Origin: Aliagarivorans marinus DSM 23064
GTDB lineage: Bacteria > Pseudomonadota > Gammaproteobacteria > Enterobacterales > Celerinatantimonadaceae
DNA length: 64,000 nt
Assembly: GCF_000429485.1 (NCBI RefSeq)
Contig: NZ_AUBY01000022.1
Coordinates: 1-64,000, forward strand
Reading direction: 5' to 3'
The notes beneath the pieces are model-generated. The model was given only the letters and a program-made list of their open reading frames with translations. It was not told where the DNA came from and ran no database searches. This document shows, piece by piece, positions 15,990 through 24,809 of this stretch. How positions within the stretch are numbered: the stretch's first letter is position 1; the number at the start of each line of letters is the position of its first letter. Made by a program: the position numbers and the translations under genes.

Positions 15990-16169
15990 ATGAATAACGC
16001 CATTACCGCTAAATTCGCCCTGCTGGGTTTTGCCATGGCGCTAGCGTCGACCAGCGCTTCCGTTGCTGCTGGCCAGGTTGGACACAACCAACAGATGACC
16101 CCCATGCAATATGGTTACTATTGTACTCAAGCAACAGCCCAAGGGATCTATCCGCAGCGTTGCCATTGA
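15990..16169 (+). CDS. Tiny secreted two-cysteine protein, copy 3
   Basis: 59 residues: signal peptide MNNAITAKFALLGFAMALAS... with cleavage probably after VAA (about residue 27), then a mature peptide of about 32 residues rich in Gln, Gly and Tyr. C45 and C58 make the pattern C-x-Q-x4-G-x5-C found in the two upstream genes; the core CTQATAQG is closest to CSQLKAQG of copy 1. AAGGAG 7-8 bp before ATG 15990 fixes the start. It is convergent with the HAD gene ending at 16229. Unknown function. Confidence 0.7.
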   Translation: MNNAITAKFALLGFAMALASTSASVAAGQVGHNQQMTPMQYGYYCTQATAQGIYPQRCH

Positions 16170-16228
16170 GCAGCAAGCTGGAGCGTCAGAGGGAGGCCCG
16201 CTCCCTCTGGTGTTTCAAGTGCCTTACT

Positions 16229-16996
16229 CTAAGCTCCCGCTAACAATCCATCTACCCACTGGGCAAACCCTTCACCGCCTTCCTTAGTCATAATCAGCGC
16301 AGGCTTGTGCTGCAGCCGTGGTAAGTGCGGCGCGATGTTAGCCACTGCCACAGAGTGGCGGAAGTAGGCGAACATCGGCTCATCATTTAACGAATCTCCA
16401 ATATAGGCACAACGCTGTAGGATCTGTTGTTCGCTCCAATCCGGGCGGTGGTGAGCTAGCCAGTTAAGCGCGCCCTGCTTTTTGTTGTTATCACCAATCC
16501 ACATATTGATATGAATCGAGCTGGCGGTGGCTTGCACGCCGCTGTTATGGATGTGTGCCAACGCTTGCTCCAGCTCTTGCTGGGTAATGCCACTGGCGTG
16601 TTGGTTGTAGTCGATGGCCCAATCGTAGCGGCGGTAGACGTTATCTTGCGCCAGTTTGAACTTGCTGTTGTCGGCCAGCACTCGCTCGGCCAAGGCCTGT
16701 AGGCAGCGATGGTTGTCGAGGCGCTGCTGCTCGGGTTGGGTATCGATGTAATGCAGCTGGCCGTCGGCCTTATCGATGCAAAACGCACCGTTCTCACCGA
16801 TAACGGCGGTGACCGGCCATAGCCGGGCAATCTGATCGCACCAGCCAGCACAGGCGCCGGTCACCGGGATCACGGCAATGTTGGCCTCGCGCAGACGATA
16901 CAGCGCGGTCAGGGTGGCAACCGGCAGTTCGCCGTGCAGGGTAAGGGTGTCGTCTACGTCGGTAAAGATAACGTCGGGTCGGGAAAAAGCGCTCAT
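16229..16996 (-). CDS. HAD-superfamily (type IIB) phosphatase
   Basis: 255 residues. Motif I D-V-D-D-T-L (D13 nucleophile, D15 acid) at 13-18, motif II VTG near residue 46, a Cof-type (IIB) cap in the middle, and motif IV GDSLNDEPMF for magnesium binding. Cytoplasmic phosphomonoesterase of the mannosyl-3-phosphoglycerate/sugar phosphatase type. It is the last gene of a seven-gene unit with a regulator, an ABC importer and an EEP phosphoesterase; it starts 17 bp after the EEP stop. The pair of hydrolases suggests stepwise dephosphorylation of an imported phosphoester, an inference. Confidence 0.85.
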   Translation of the reverse strand: MSAFSRPDVIFTDVDDTLTLHGELPVATLTALYRLREANIAVIPVTGACAGWCDQIARLWPVTAVIGENGAFCIDKADGQLHYIDTQPEQQRLDNHRCLQALAERVLADNSKFKLAQDNVYRRYDWAIDYNQHASGITQQELEQALAHIHNSGVQATASSIHINMWIGDNNKKQGALNWLAHHRPDWSEQQILQRCAYIGDSLNDEPMFAYFRHSVAVANIAPHLPRLQHKPALIMTKEGGEGFAQWVDGLLAGA

Positions 16997-17013
16997 AGAG
17001 AAAGGTACTGGCC

Positions 17014-17814
17014 TTAGTTACAACTTAAAGTAAGGAAGAGGGGTTGATGATCAGACAGGTCGCAGCCGAGATCAACGCTGACGGAGCCCGCTAGCTCATC
17101 GCCGTGGCTGAGGAAATAATCGCGGCGATCGGCGCCATCGGGCCACTGCTGGTGGTCAAACACTCCGCAGGTGGCTTGTGGGTTGTCTGCCGCTAAATCG
17201 AGCCACTGGCGCCGTTCGGCTAACTGCTCACGGTACTCTGCAGAGTTATCCGGAATGTTCAGGTCGCCACACAGGATGCAAGCTTCAGGCAGCGCGAATG
17301 GGCGATACAGCCCGTCGCGGGCTTGGCTGGGGGACTCACTGAGCACCTTGGCGGCATCGATGATCTGCTCGATCTGCGCCAATTGGCTGCTGCGCTGCTC
17401 GCGACAGAAGAACTCCAAATGAGTGGTGATCACCCGAAGCGGTCCCTGAGAGCTTTGCACCACCATCTCGCCAGCGGAACGCGGCATATGTTGGTAGGCC
17501 TCGCTGGGGGCGGGCAGCAAGCAGTGGTTGCGCCATTGGATAACCGGCAGGCGCGAGGCAATGGCATTGCCGAAGCTGCGTGGCTGGCCGTTCTCAACAT
17601 AACTAAGTGCTGGCACTAGCTGCCAGTGATAGTCGGGCAGGCTGGCTTGTAGCTGGCTAAAGTAACGATCATCCACCTCTTGCAAAGCGAAGATATCGGC
17701 GCGACTTTCGCGCAGATAGTCGATTTGCTCGCGCTGCTTAGGCTTTATGAAGGCATCGACGCCATTTTGGATGTTCCAGCTTAAGATGACGGGACCGGTA
17801 TTACAGTCATTCAT
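17014..17814 (-). CDS. Endonuclease/exonuclease/phosphatase (EEP) family hydrolase
   Basis: 266 residues of the metal-dependent EEP fold. Visible catalytic motifs: W-N-I-Q-N (N14 region), A-L-Q-E-V-D (E46), T-T-H-L-E, C-G-D-L-N-I-P-D and the terminal S-D-H-Q-P-L. No signal peptide, so it acts in the cytoplasm. EEP members include phosphodiesterases and inositol or sphingomyelin-type phosphatases as well as nucleases; position inside an ABC-importer operon argues for a small-molecule phosphodiester rather than DNA. Its ATG overlaps the preceding permease stop (TAATG). Confidence 0.85.
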   Translation of the reverse strand: MNDCNTGPVILSWNIQNGVDAFIKPKQREQIDYLRESRADIFALQEVDDRYFSQLQASLPDYHWQLVPALSYVENGQPRSFGNAIASRLPVIQWRNHCLLPAPSEAYQHMPRSAGEMVVQSSQGPLRVITTHLEFFCREQRSSQLAQIEQIIDAAKVLSESPSQARDGLYRPFALPEACILCGDLNIPDNSAEYREQLAERRQWLDLAADNPQATCGVFDHQQWPDGADRRDYFLSHGDELAGSVSVDLGCDLSDHQPLFLTLSCN

Positions 17815-18677
17815 TACTTAAGCCCCGCATTCATAAAGCTTTGCATAAACTGGCGCTGGAACAGCAGGAACATGGCCAGCAGCGGCGCAATCGCAATCAA
17901 GGTTCCGGCGCTGAGTACCCCCCAGTCGACGCCTACCTCTGGCGAGCCAAACAAGGCCAGCCCCACGGTAATCGGGCGACTGTCGGTGGTATTGGTGATC
18001 ACCAAGGGCCACAGGAAGTTGTTCCAGTGATGACTTAACGACACCAAGGCGTAGGCCAAGTAGGTGGGCTTGGCCAGCGGCACATAGACCTTGAGTAACA
18101 CACCTAAGCGCGACAAACCTTCAACCCGGGCGGCATCTTCCAGCTCTTGTGGAACCTGCATAAAGGCCTGGCGTAGCAGGAAGATACCAAATGCGCTGGC
18201 CACATAGGGCAGGGCGATGCCCCAATAGGTGTCGATGGCGTTAAAGCGCGCCACCATCTGGTAGTTCTCGGTAATCAGTGCCTCGGGCATCACCATCATC
18301 TGCAGTAGCACAAAGGCGAACACCCATTGCCGGCCACGAAACTCGACCCGTGCTAAGGCAAAGGCGGCCAGTGTACATACGGTGATCTGCAGGCTTAGCA
18401 GCAGGGTGACCATGGCGAAGGTGTTAAACAGGTAGCGGACAAACGGCGCCATCTCCCAGGCGTGGCGGAAGTTATCCAAGCTCCAGGGCGCGCTCAAATC
18501 AAAGTAGATCGCATCCGAGCCGGTGTGAAAGGCCGCCCAGAGCATATACAACAGCGGTAACACCCACAGAAAGCCCAGTATCCATGCCGCGGTAATGTTG
18601 CTAAGGCGCATTATCGACAAAGCAGTGTTCGCACCGCTTGCAGAAGCGGTATTCGGTATGGCAGTTAACATACTCAT
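17814..18677 (-). CDS. ABC transporter permease, UgpE/MalG type
   Basis: 287 residues with six predicted membrane segments and the cytoplasmic EAA loop (EDAARVEGLSRLGVL...PLAKP). Belongs to the carbohydrate uptake CUT1 family inner-membrane subunits. Start ATG 18677 overlaps the other permease by 4 bp (ATGA) and its stop overlaps the EEP gene, so translation is coupled through the operon. An N-terminal extension of about 25 residues precedes TM1. Confidence 0.9.
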   Translation of the reverse strand: MSMLTAIPNTASASGANTALSIMRLSNITAAWILGFLWVLPLLYMLWAAFHTGSDAIYFDLSAPWSLDNFRHAWEMAPFVRYLFNTFAMVTLLLSLQITVCTLAAFALARVEFRGRQWVFAFVLLQMMVMPEALITENYQMVARFNAIDTYWGIALPYVASAFGIFLLRQAFMQVPQELEDAARVEGLSRLGVLLKVYVPLAKPTYLAYALVSLSHHWNNFLWPLVITNTTDSRPITVGLALFGSPEVGVDWGVLSAGTLIAIAPLLAMFLLFQRQFMQSFMNAGLK

Positions 18678-19567
18678 CGGTAATGTACTCGCTTATGGCT
18701 AAGGGCGAATTGAATAGCAGAGCAAAGGCCTAACAGCAGCAACAGCACCATGGTGAGGATGGCCGCATACCCCGCATCGAAGAAGGCAAAAGCCGTCTCG
18801 TAGATATAGTAGAGCAGCAAGGTACTGGCGTTATTCGGGCCACCTTTGGTGAGGATGAACAGATGATCGACCACCTTAAAGGCGTGGATCACCGCATTGA
18901 TAAACACGAATAGGGTGGTGGGGCCGAGTAGCGGCAGAATAAAGCGGCGCAGTCGGTAGAAATAGCCCGGCGCTTCTAAGCGAGCGGCATCATTGAGCTC
19001 GCTGGGAATGGCCTGCAGCGCCGCCAGATAGAAGATCATAAAAAAGCCGGCCTCTTTCCAGATAGCGAGCAACATAGTCGCCCAAAGCGCGGTGCTCGGG
19101 TCGCCCAACCAGTTCGCGCCCTGTATGCCAAATACCGCTAACACCCGATTAAACAGGCCGATATTGGGGGAGTAGAAAAACATCCAGATGTTAGCAGCGG
19201 CGACCATCGGCAACATGGTCGGCAGGAAGAACGACAGGCGCAGCAGGCTGCGACCGAGAAACTTCTCGTTTACCCAAAGCGCCATCACCAGTGCCAGTAT
19301 CATCGAGGCAGGCACGGTAATCAGGGCGTACCACAGGTTGTTAGTAAGCGCTCGCCAAAACACCGGGTCGTAGTACAGATCCAGCAGGTTATCTTGCAGG
19401 GCAAAGTGGCGCGCGCCGGAAAAATCGGTGGCGAACAGGCTGTTATAAAACGCGCTAAAGGCTGGAAAATAGGTAAAGCAGCTCAGCAGTACCATGGCTG
19501 GCAATAGCAGCATCCAGGCGAAGGCAAAGTTGGAACTGCGCATCGAGTTTAATAGGGTGTTTGGCAT
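18674..19567 (-). CDS. ABC transporter permease, UgpA/MalF type
   Basis: About 297 residues, six membrane segments, EAA loop LNDAARLEAPGYFYRLRRFILPLLGP. CUT1-family partner of the permease downstream. ATG 19567 was chosen because the family N-terminus starts here; an in-frame TTG at 19591 would add 8 residues, and neither has a strong Shine-Dalgarno sequence. A large hairpin lies between this gene and the binding-protein gene. Confidence 0.88.
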   Translation of the reverse strand: MPNTLLNSMRSSNFAFAWMLLLPAMVLLSCFTYFPAFSAFYNSLFATDFSGARHFALQDNLLDLYYDPVFWRALTNNLWYALITVPASMILALVMALWVNEKFLGRSLLRLSFFLPTMLPMVAAANIWMFFYSPNIGLFNRVLAVFGIQGANWLGDPSTALWATMLLAIWKEAGFFMIFYLAALQAIPSELNDAARLEAPGYFYRLRRFILPLLGPTTLFVFINAVIHAFKVVDHLFILTKGGPNNASTLLLYYIYETAFAFFDAGYAAILTMVLLLLLGLCSAIQFALSHKRVHYR

Positions 19568-19603
19568 AAGGTGTTCACATGCTCGTATCAAGCGTTACGG
19601 CGC

Positions 19604-19633
19604 AAGGTCAGTGAGCGTGCGCTCACTGACCTT
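19604..19633 (-). terminator. Intercistronic hairpin after the binding-protein gene
   Basis: AAGGTCAGTGAGCG/CGCTCACTGACCTT: a perfect 14-bp inverted repeat with 2 bp between the arms, starting 6 bp after the binding-protein stop. There is no T-run, so it is more likely to protect the upstream mRNA from 3' decay or attenuate the operon, as the malE-malF intercistronic palindromes do, giving more binding protein than permease. Confidence 0.7.
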
Positions 19634-19639
19634 GGCGTA

Positions 19640-20929
19640 TTAACCGCGGTTGGCGCGACGTAGCAAACGCTCCGCCTGGCTTTGTGCGGTGTTCAGTGCT
19701 TCTTCAGCAGAGGCCTGACCGGTGAGGGTCGATTGAATTGCATCGTCGAGTACGCGGCGTACGCGGCCAGCATCATAGGTAGCCAACTCTGCAGTGGCCA
19801 CGCTTAGCTGGTCGCGAGCCACCAAGGCTTGTGGTACTTGCTTGGCGTAGTCTTGCAGATCGGCAGTGGCGTAAGCCGCTTCGCTGATACCCACGTAACC
19901 GGTGGCAATACTCCACTGCGCGCTGCGCTCTGGTGCAGTCATAAACTTAACCAAACGGAAGGCCGCTTCTTGCTCGGCTTCGCTGCCGCTATTCATCAAG
20001 TAGAAGTTACCGCCGCCAGTTGGTGAGCCCGGCTCCACGTTGCCGGGTAGCTGGGCTACGCCCACATCGAAGCTGGCTTGCTGCATTACGGCGGTCAGGT
20101 TACCGGTGGTGTGCCACATCATGGCGGTGTTTTGCTCCAAGAACTCTTGGCGCAGGGTGCCCCACTCGATGGTGCCGGTTGGCATTACCTGATACTTATC
20201 ACCCAGATCGCGCCAGTATTGCAGGGCTTCAACCATCTTCGGCGAGTTAAAGTTCACCTCGGTGCCCGCTTGGTTCATCAGGGTTTCGCCCTGCTGCTTG
20301 GCGAACGCGCCGAACATCCAGTAGGGGTAGCCGGTCGATGGCACCATCAGGCCCCATCGCTCGGTTTCACCCGAGCCGTTTTTCTTAACAAGCTTGCTGG
20401 CTACATCGGCCATCTCTGCCCAGGTCGTCGGCGCTTTTTCTGGGTCAAGACCGGCTTCGCGGAAGGCGTCTTTGTTGTAGAACATCACAATGGTGGAGCG
20501 CTGGAACGGGATGCCGTAGGTTTGACCGTCTAGCTGGCCGTTTTCCATCAGCGCCGGGTAGAAGCTATCTAGCCACTGTTGGTCTTCCTCGGTTTTCACA
20601 AAGTCGTTAAACGGGCGGATCACCCCACGGCTTTGTAACTCCAGCATATCGATGGAGAACATTACCGAGGTTTGCACCGCCTCGCCCGCATTAATGGCAG
20701 CCAAGGCTTTTACGCGGGTGTCGTCGTAGTTACCGGCATAAATGGCGGTAACATTAACATCGGGGTTAGCCGCTTCAAATTCGTCTACCATGCCATCGAC
20801 CACTTGGGTTAATGGACCGCCCACCGAGATGGGGTAGTACATGGTCAGCTCGGTGGTCTCGGCCAATGCCGGAGCAGCGGCAAGGCCAGCCAATAAACTT
20901 AAGGTAGAGGCGTACTTGTTAAGCTTCAT
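19640..20929 (-). CDS. ABC transporter periplasmic binding protein, UgpB-like
   Basis: 429 residues with signal peptide cleaved after ALA (about residue 23), then an extracellular solute-binding family 1 fold. The mature protein begins TTELTMYYPISVGGPLTQVVDGMVDEF, close to the W-H-x-M-x-G-x2-L opening of UgpB-like proteins, and has PFQRSTIVMFYNKDAF and PTGGGNFYLM motifs of this family. Binds the imported solute; a glycerophosphodiester or related phosphoester is likely given the two phosphoesterases. Gap of 26 bp to the ATPase gene upstream. Confidence 0.88.
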   Translation of the reverse strand: MKLNKYASTLSLLAGLAAAPALAETTELTMYYPISVGGPLTQVVDGMVDEFEAANPDVNVTAIYAGNYDDTRVKALAAINAGEAVQTSVMFSIDMLELQSRGVIRPFNDFVKTEEDQQWLDSFYPALMENGQLDGQTYGIPFQRSTIVMFYNKDAFREAGLDPEKAPTTWAEMADVASKLVKKNGSGETERWGLMVPSTGYPYWMFGAFAKQQGETLMNQAGTEVNFNSPKMVEALQYWRDLGDKYQVMPTGTIEWGTLRQEFLEQNTAMMWHTTGNLTAVMQQASFDVGVAQLPGNVEPGSPTGGGNFYLMNSGSEAEQEAAFRLVKFMTAPERSAQWSIATGYVGISEAAYATADLQDYAKQVPQALVARDQLSVATAELATYDAGRVRRVLDDAIQSTLTGQASAEEALNTAQSQAERLLRRANRG

Positions 20930-20955
20930 TGCTTAGGTCTCCAATTGCGGACGGT

Positions 20956-21981
20956 TTAGTTAAGGCCCGCGGGGTTGAGGGAAGAGGTTGCATTACTTGC
21001 CACAAGCTGTTGTTTGGCGTGGCAAAACTGATGTAGGTCTTGGTCATCCCAGTCCAAAAACAGCTGTTGGCCGGGCGCAAATTGCTGAAAGCGTTCCACC
21101 TTGATGAAGATCTGCTGCTGGTCTTCCAGCGCCACCTTCAGCAGGGTGTTCTCGCCGTGGTAATCGGTGTTGAGGGCCTGGCAGCTCAGCCCTTGGCTGC
21201 TTAGACGCAGGTGCTCCGGGCGCACGCCCAACTGGTTCTGCTGACCGGGTAGCTGAAAGATGTTCATCGCCGGTGAGCCGATAAAGCGCGCGGTAAAGGT
21301 GTTTTGCGGCTGGTTGTAGAGCTCGTGGGGGCTGCCCACCTGCTGAACCTGGCCTTCGCTGAGCAGCACGATGCGATCGGCCATCGACATGGCCTCGATC
21401 TGATCGTGGGTCACGTAGATAAGGGTTAGCCCAAGTTGCTGCTGTAGGCTACGCAGTTCGCTGCGCATATCGGCGCGCAGCTTGGCATCGAGGTTCGATA
21501 GTGGCTCGTCCATCAAACAGATTGGATGCTGGCTTACGATAGCTCGGGCCAAGGCGACTCGCTGGCGCTGTCCACCACTGAGCTGGCTGGGCAGCTTGTG
21601 TTGCTGCTCACCGAGCGAGACCAGCTCCAAGGCTTCGTCTAAACGGCGTTGGCGCTCTTGTTTTTCAACCTTACGGGCCTTTAGGCCAAACAAGATGTTC
21701 TCTTTCACGCTGAGGTGGGGGAACAGGGCGTAGGACTGGAATACCATCGAGATATCGCGCTGCGAGGGCGCCAAACTGGTGACATCGCGGCCGCCTATTA
21801 GCATCTTGCCGCTGCTCGGTGCTTCCAGCCCGGCCAGAATGCGCAGCAGGGTCGACTTGCCGCAGCCCGATGGCCCCAACAGCGCGACAAACTCGCCGCG
21901 TTCAATGCTTAGCTCAATATTGTGTAGCGCCTGAAAATCGCCAAAGTGCTTGTTCAGGTCTTGAAGCTGTAAGTAGCTCAT
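20956..21981 (-). CDS. ABC transporter ATP-binding protein, MalK/UgpC type
   Basis: 341 residues. Walker A GPSGCGKST (about 36-44), Q-loop, signature LSGGQRQR, Walker B CLMDEPLSNLD and H-loop THD are all intact; a C-terminal TOBE-like domain (about 235-330) follows the nucleotide-binding domain, as in CUT1 importers. It energises the two permeases encoded downstream. Start overlaps the stop of the DeoR gene by 4 bp (ATGA). Confidence 0.93.
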   Translation of the reverse strand: MSYLQLQDLNKHFGDFQALHNIELSIERGEFVALLGPSGCGKSTLLRILAGLEAPSSGKMLIGGRDVTSLAPSQRDISMVFQSYALFPHLSVKENILFGLKARKVEKQERQRRLDEALELVSLGEQQHKLPSQLSGGQRQRVALARAIVSQHPICLMDEPLSNLDAKLRADMRSELRSLQQQLGLTLIYVTHDQIEAMSMADRIVLLSEGQVQQVGSPHELYNQPQNTFTARFIGSPAMNIFQLPGQQNQLGVRPEHLRLSSQGLSCQALNTDYHGENTLLKVALEDQQQIFIKVERFQQFAPGQQLFLDWDDQDLHQFCHAKQQLVASNATSSLNPAGLN

Positions 21982-22745
21982 TGGGGGCTTCCTACCAGAT
22001 GAAGGTCGACTTGATGCTGTTTACACAGGCTCGCCAGCTCATCGGCGTCGCAGTCGGTGTAGAGGGCATCAATATGTTTAAGGGTGGTAAAGCAAACGCT
22101 GGCACTGCGCAGGAACTTGCTGGAATCCGCCAGTAGCAGATTGTGCTTGCTGTTGCTAAGCATGGTGCGGGTTAGCTCCGCTTCGTCGTGCTGGAACTCA
22201 AGTAGCTCGCCGCTAGCCGAGATCCCGGCGATCCCGCACACCGCTAAATCGGCGCGGAAGGACTGCAAAAAGTTGTGCGCAGGCAGGCCGCAGATATCGT
22301 GATGTTGATGGCGCAAGCGACCACCACTGACCCAAGTCTCGATATTGGGGAACTGGGTCAGGCTCAACGCGGCATTTAGGTTGTTGGTGACTACCGTGAG
22401 GCTAATCTCACGTGGCAGCGCTTCGACCAGCTGAACCACTGTGGAGCCATAGCCCAAAAACAGGGTGCTCTGCGGCTCAATTACCTTGGCCGCGGCTTGG
22501 CCGATCAACTGCTTCATCGAAGCGTTGATGCCTGCACGCTTGGCAAAGGTTTGGTTGTTCATCGCCGGCGGCAGGGCAATCCCGCCATGCTGCTTGCGCG
22601 CCAAACCCAACTCACACAGGGCATTAATATCGCGACGGATGGTCTGCGGCGTCAGCGAATAGTGCTTGGCCAAGGCATCAGTTGAGATAAAGCCCTGCTC
22701 ATTGAGCTGCTTAAGAATGGCTTGTTGGCGCGCTTCCAGAATCAT
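21978..22745 (-). CDS. DeoR-family transcriptional repressor
   Basis: 255 residues: N-terminal DeoR winged helix (RQQAILKQLNEQGFISTDALAKHYSLTPQTIRRDINAL) and a C-terminal sugar-phosphate sensor domain with the GYGSTVVQL phosphate-binding loop and LLADSSKF motif. First gene of the ABC/phosphoesterase operon. GlpR-like members respond to phosphorylated sugars or polyols, which fits a phosphoester import operon. Candidate operators lie just upstream. Confidence 0.9.
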   Translation of the reverse strand: MILEARQQAILKQLNEQGFISTDALAKHYSLTPQTIRRDINALCELGLARKQHGGIALPPAMNNQTFAKRAGINASMKQLIGQAAAKVIEPQSTLFLGYGSTVVQLVEALPREISLTVVTNNLNAALSLTQFPNIETWVSGGRLRHQHHDICGLPAHNFLQSFRADLAVCGIAGISASGELLEFQHDEAELTRTMLSNSKHNLLLADSSKFLRSASVCFTTLKHIDALYTDCDADELASLCKQHQVDLHLVGSPQ

Positions 22746-22746
22746 G

Positions 22747-22779
22747 TTCGTTTGGCTTTCGTTTAGAGTTCAAATGAAC
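22747..22779. promoter_or_regulatory. Candidate DeoR-type operator
   Basis: Two direct TTCGTTT repeats (22747-22753, 22759-22765), spaced 12 bp and resembling AgaR/DeoR-type repeats, followed by the palindrome GTTCAAATGAAC (22768-22779). A third TTCGTTT is at 22862-22868. They lie directly upstream of the DeoR gene and between it and the plus-strand gene at 22982. Confidence 0.45.
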
Positions 22780-22981
22780 ATTACTCCTGAAAAAAGACAG
22801 CGGAGTTAAGCGTTAATGACAGCTTGATGACTGTTTGGCTACTGTTGATAGGTGGCGTATTTTCGTTTGAATACTTAAATGTGTAGGAGGAGATCAGTCG
22901 ATAACAATACAGTCATTGCTTTTGTTTGTCGGGTTCTGAGACACTAAGACCTGCTGTCGAACGTTCTCATGTAAACCTCCA

Positions 22982-24001
22982 ATGCTGAAACACAAACTTA
23001 CCATTGCCCTCTCCATAGGCATACTTGCCATTATGGGGTTCGCCGCATTTATGCTCTACGATGAGCCGCTTTCTGACGATGCGCGGTATTTACTGAGCTT
23101 GGTTGAAGAGCCTCGCGAGAACGATGCTTACTATCTGCTTATTGGTCTGGACACCGATAAAGAGCAAGACCCTATAGCGGTGGGAAAAGCTTGCGCTCAC
23201 AAGCAAAGCGATTTGTGTGAGTTTGCGAAATGGGACTTTGAGCATGCGCTAGATGATTGCCCCGACAACAGTACTTCTTGTTTCCTGGATAGCGATTTGA
23301 CGGGGGCGCTAGAGCATTATTCAGTGCCTTTGCAGCGCATGAAGGCTTTTCTTGCCAGTGATGACTACTCTCCGGTGTTTCCCCCCGATATTAATCGCCG
23401 CACCGATGTTAATTGGCTTTTGGCCAATCAGATGGTGAGGTTAATGGTGGCACAACACCTCCAAGCGGGAAGTGCTGTTGAGCTTGAGGAGCTACTTGCA
23501 CAATTGCGCGCACACTTAGTGATGACGGAGTCCTCACTCGCTAAGGTGCTCATACTGAATTGGACTGCTGCTACATTGAATGCACTGGTTGAGCTGAATG
23601 CCAGTACTCAGGTTGAGCCACTGACTGACAGTGAGCGATCTTTTGCCCGAGTTTTTGCCTACGATTTTGCTTCAATTTATAGCAGCTTGAACTTCGTCGC
23701 GATGGCTCAGAAAGAGCAACTTTCTAATCTCAACATCTTGAGCCGGCTTATCTACAAGGAGCGCACTACGGTGAACCGGCTTGCTAAAAATTACCGCGCG
23801 TTAATTAACAATGCATGGTCGCGGGATGACGCGCTTGAAGGTGATTTCAGGTCATCACTCAGCAAGTTTCCTTGGTATGAGTACTTGCGAAATTACATTG
23901 GTGTGTTGCTGATAAAGGTAGCCACTCCCTATCCAATAGGCCTTACAAGTCTTGAGCTTGAGATGACTCAAGCGATTGAAACACTCAATCGTCAGAGATA
24001 A
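22982..24001 (+). CDS. Hypothetical membrane-anchored protein
   Basis: 339 residues with one N-terminal hydrophobic segment (about 6-26) and a predicted periplasmic, mostly helical body. Four cysteines cluster early (C68, C77 region and two in DCPDNSTSC), possibly forming disulfides. The rest is rich in Leu/Ala and has a WPYEY-like segment near residue 300. No family recognised. It stands alone: upstream is the DeoR promoter region, downstream a TSUP transporter 40 bp away on the same strand. Confidence 0.7.
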   Translation: MLKHKLTIALSIGILAIMGFAAFMLYDEPLSDDARYLLSLVEEPRENDAYYLLIGLDTDKEQDPIAVGKACAHKQSDLCEFAKWDFEHALDDCPDNSTSCFLDSDLTGALEHYSVPLQRMKAFLASDDYSPVFPPDINRRTDVNWLLANQMVRLMVAQHLQAGSAVELEELLAQLRAHLVMTESSLAKVLILNWTAATLNALVELNASTQVEPLTDSERSFARVFAYDFASIYSSLNFVAMAQKEQLSNLNILSRLIYKERTTVNRLAKNYRALINNAWSRDDALEGDFRSSLSKFPWYEYLRNYIGVLLIKVATPYPIGLTSLELEMTQAIETLNRQR

Positions 24002-24041
24002 TCCCTGCTAACTCTTTTGAACTACTAATACTTTAGCGTCC

Positions 24042-24791
24042 ATGGACATCACCCTAGAACTACTCCTAATCGCCTTTGCCACCTCGCTATTCGCTGGTGT
24101 TATCGACGCTGTTGCCGGTGGCGGCGGTCTGACTATCCTGCCGGTGCTAATGCTGCTGGGGCTATCGCCGGCTCAGGCGCTAGGTACGAACAAGCTGCAG
24201 GCTATTTTCGGCAAGCTCTCGTCGGTGCGTTATTTTATGCGGGTGGGGCTTATCGACTTCTCGGCGATTAAGGTGCCGATGATCTGCTCCTTTATTGGTG
24301 CGGGCCTGGGCGCGTATGCGGTGCAGCGTATTCCCACCGATGTTTTGCTCACCTTAGTGCCTTACTTGATTGCCTTGGCTGGCCTGTATATCGCCTTCTC
24401 GCCGCGCCTTGGCGATAAAGAGCTAACGGCCCGCATTGGCATGACTGCTTACGGCTTTACCACCGCGCCACTGGTTGCCTTCTACGATGGCTTCTTGGGC
24501 CCGGCCTCTGGCTCGTTCTTTATCATCAGCTTTATTAGTTTGCTTGGCTTTAGTCTGGCCAAGGCCACGGCGCACGCCAAGTTGCTGCTTATCGCGTCAA
24601 ACCTGTCGGCGCTATTGATGTTTGTGCTGGGCGGGCAAGTGCTGTGGCGGGTGGGCTTGGTGATGGCGGTGGGGCAGTGGATCGGCGCGCGCTACGGGTC
24701 TGCCTTGGTGCATCACAAGGGGGCCAAGGTCGCCAAGCCGATGCTACTGGCGATGTGTTCGCTGATGTTGGGTAAGCTCCTCTTTAGCTAG
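24042..24791 (+). CDS. TSUP family (TauE/SafE) membrane transporter, YfcA-like
   Basis: 249 residues, about eight membrane segments in two repeats. The N-terminal motif AGVIDAVAGGGGLTILPVL followed by ALGTNKLQ and, in the second repeat, YDGFLGPASGSFF, are typical of YfcA-type TSUP proteins. Family members export or take up sulfur-containing or organic anions such as sulfite, sulfoacetate or taurine-derived compounds; the substrate here cannot be told. Confidence 0.88.
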   Translation: MDITLELLLIAFATSLFAGVIDAVAGGGGLTILPVLMLLGLSPAQALGTNKLQAIFGKLSSVRYFMRVGLIDFSAIKVPMICSFIGAGLGAYAVQRIPTDVLLTLVPYLIALAGLYIAFSPRLGDKELTARIGMTAYGFTTAPLVAFYDGFLGPASGSFFIISFISLLGFSLAKATAHAKLLLIASNLSALLMFVLGGQVLWRVGLVMAVGQWIGARYGSALVHHKGAKVAKPMLLAMCSLMLGKLLFS

Positions 24792-24809
24792 TTTTCTGGA
24801 AAGTACTAA

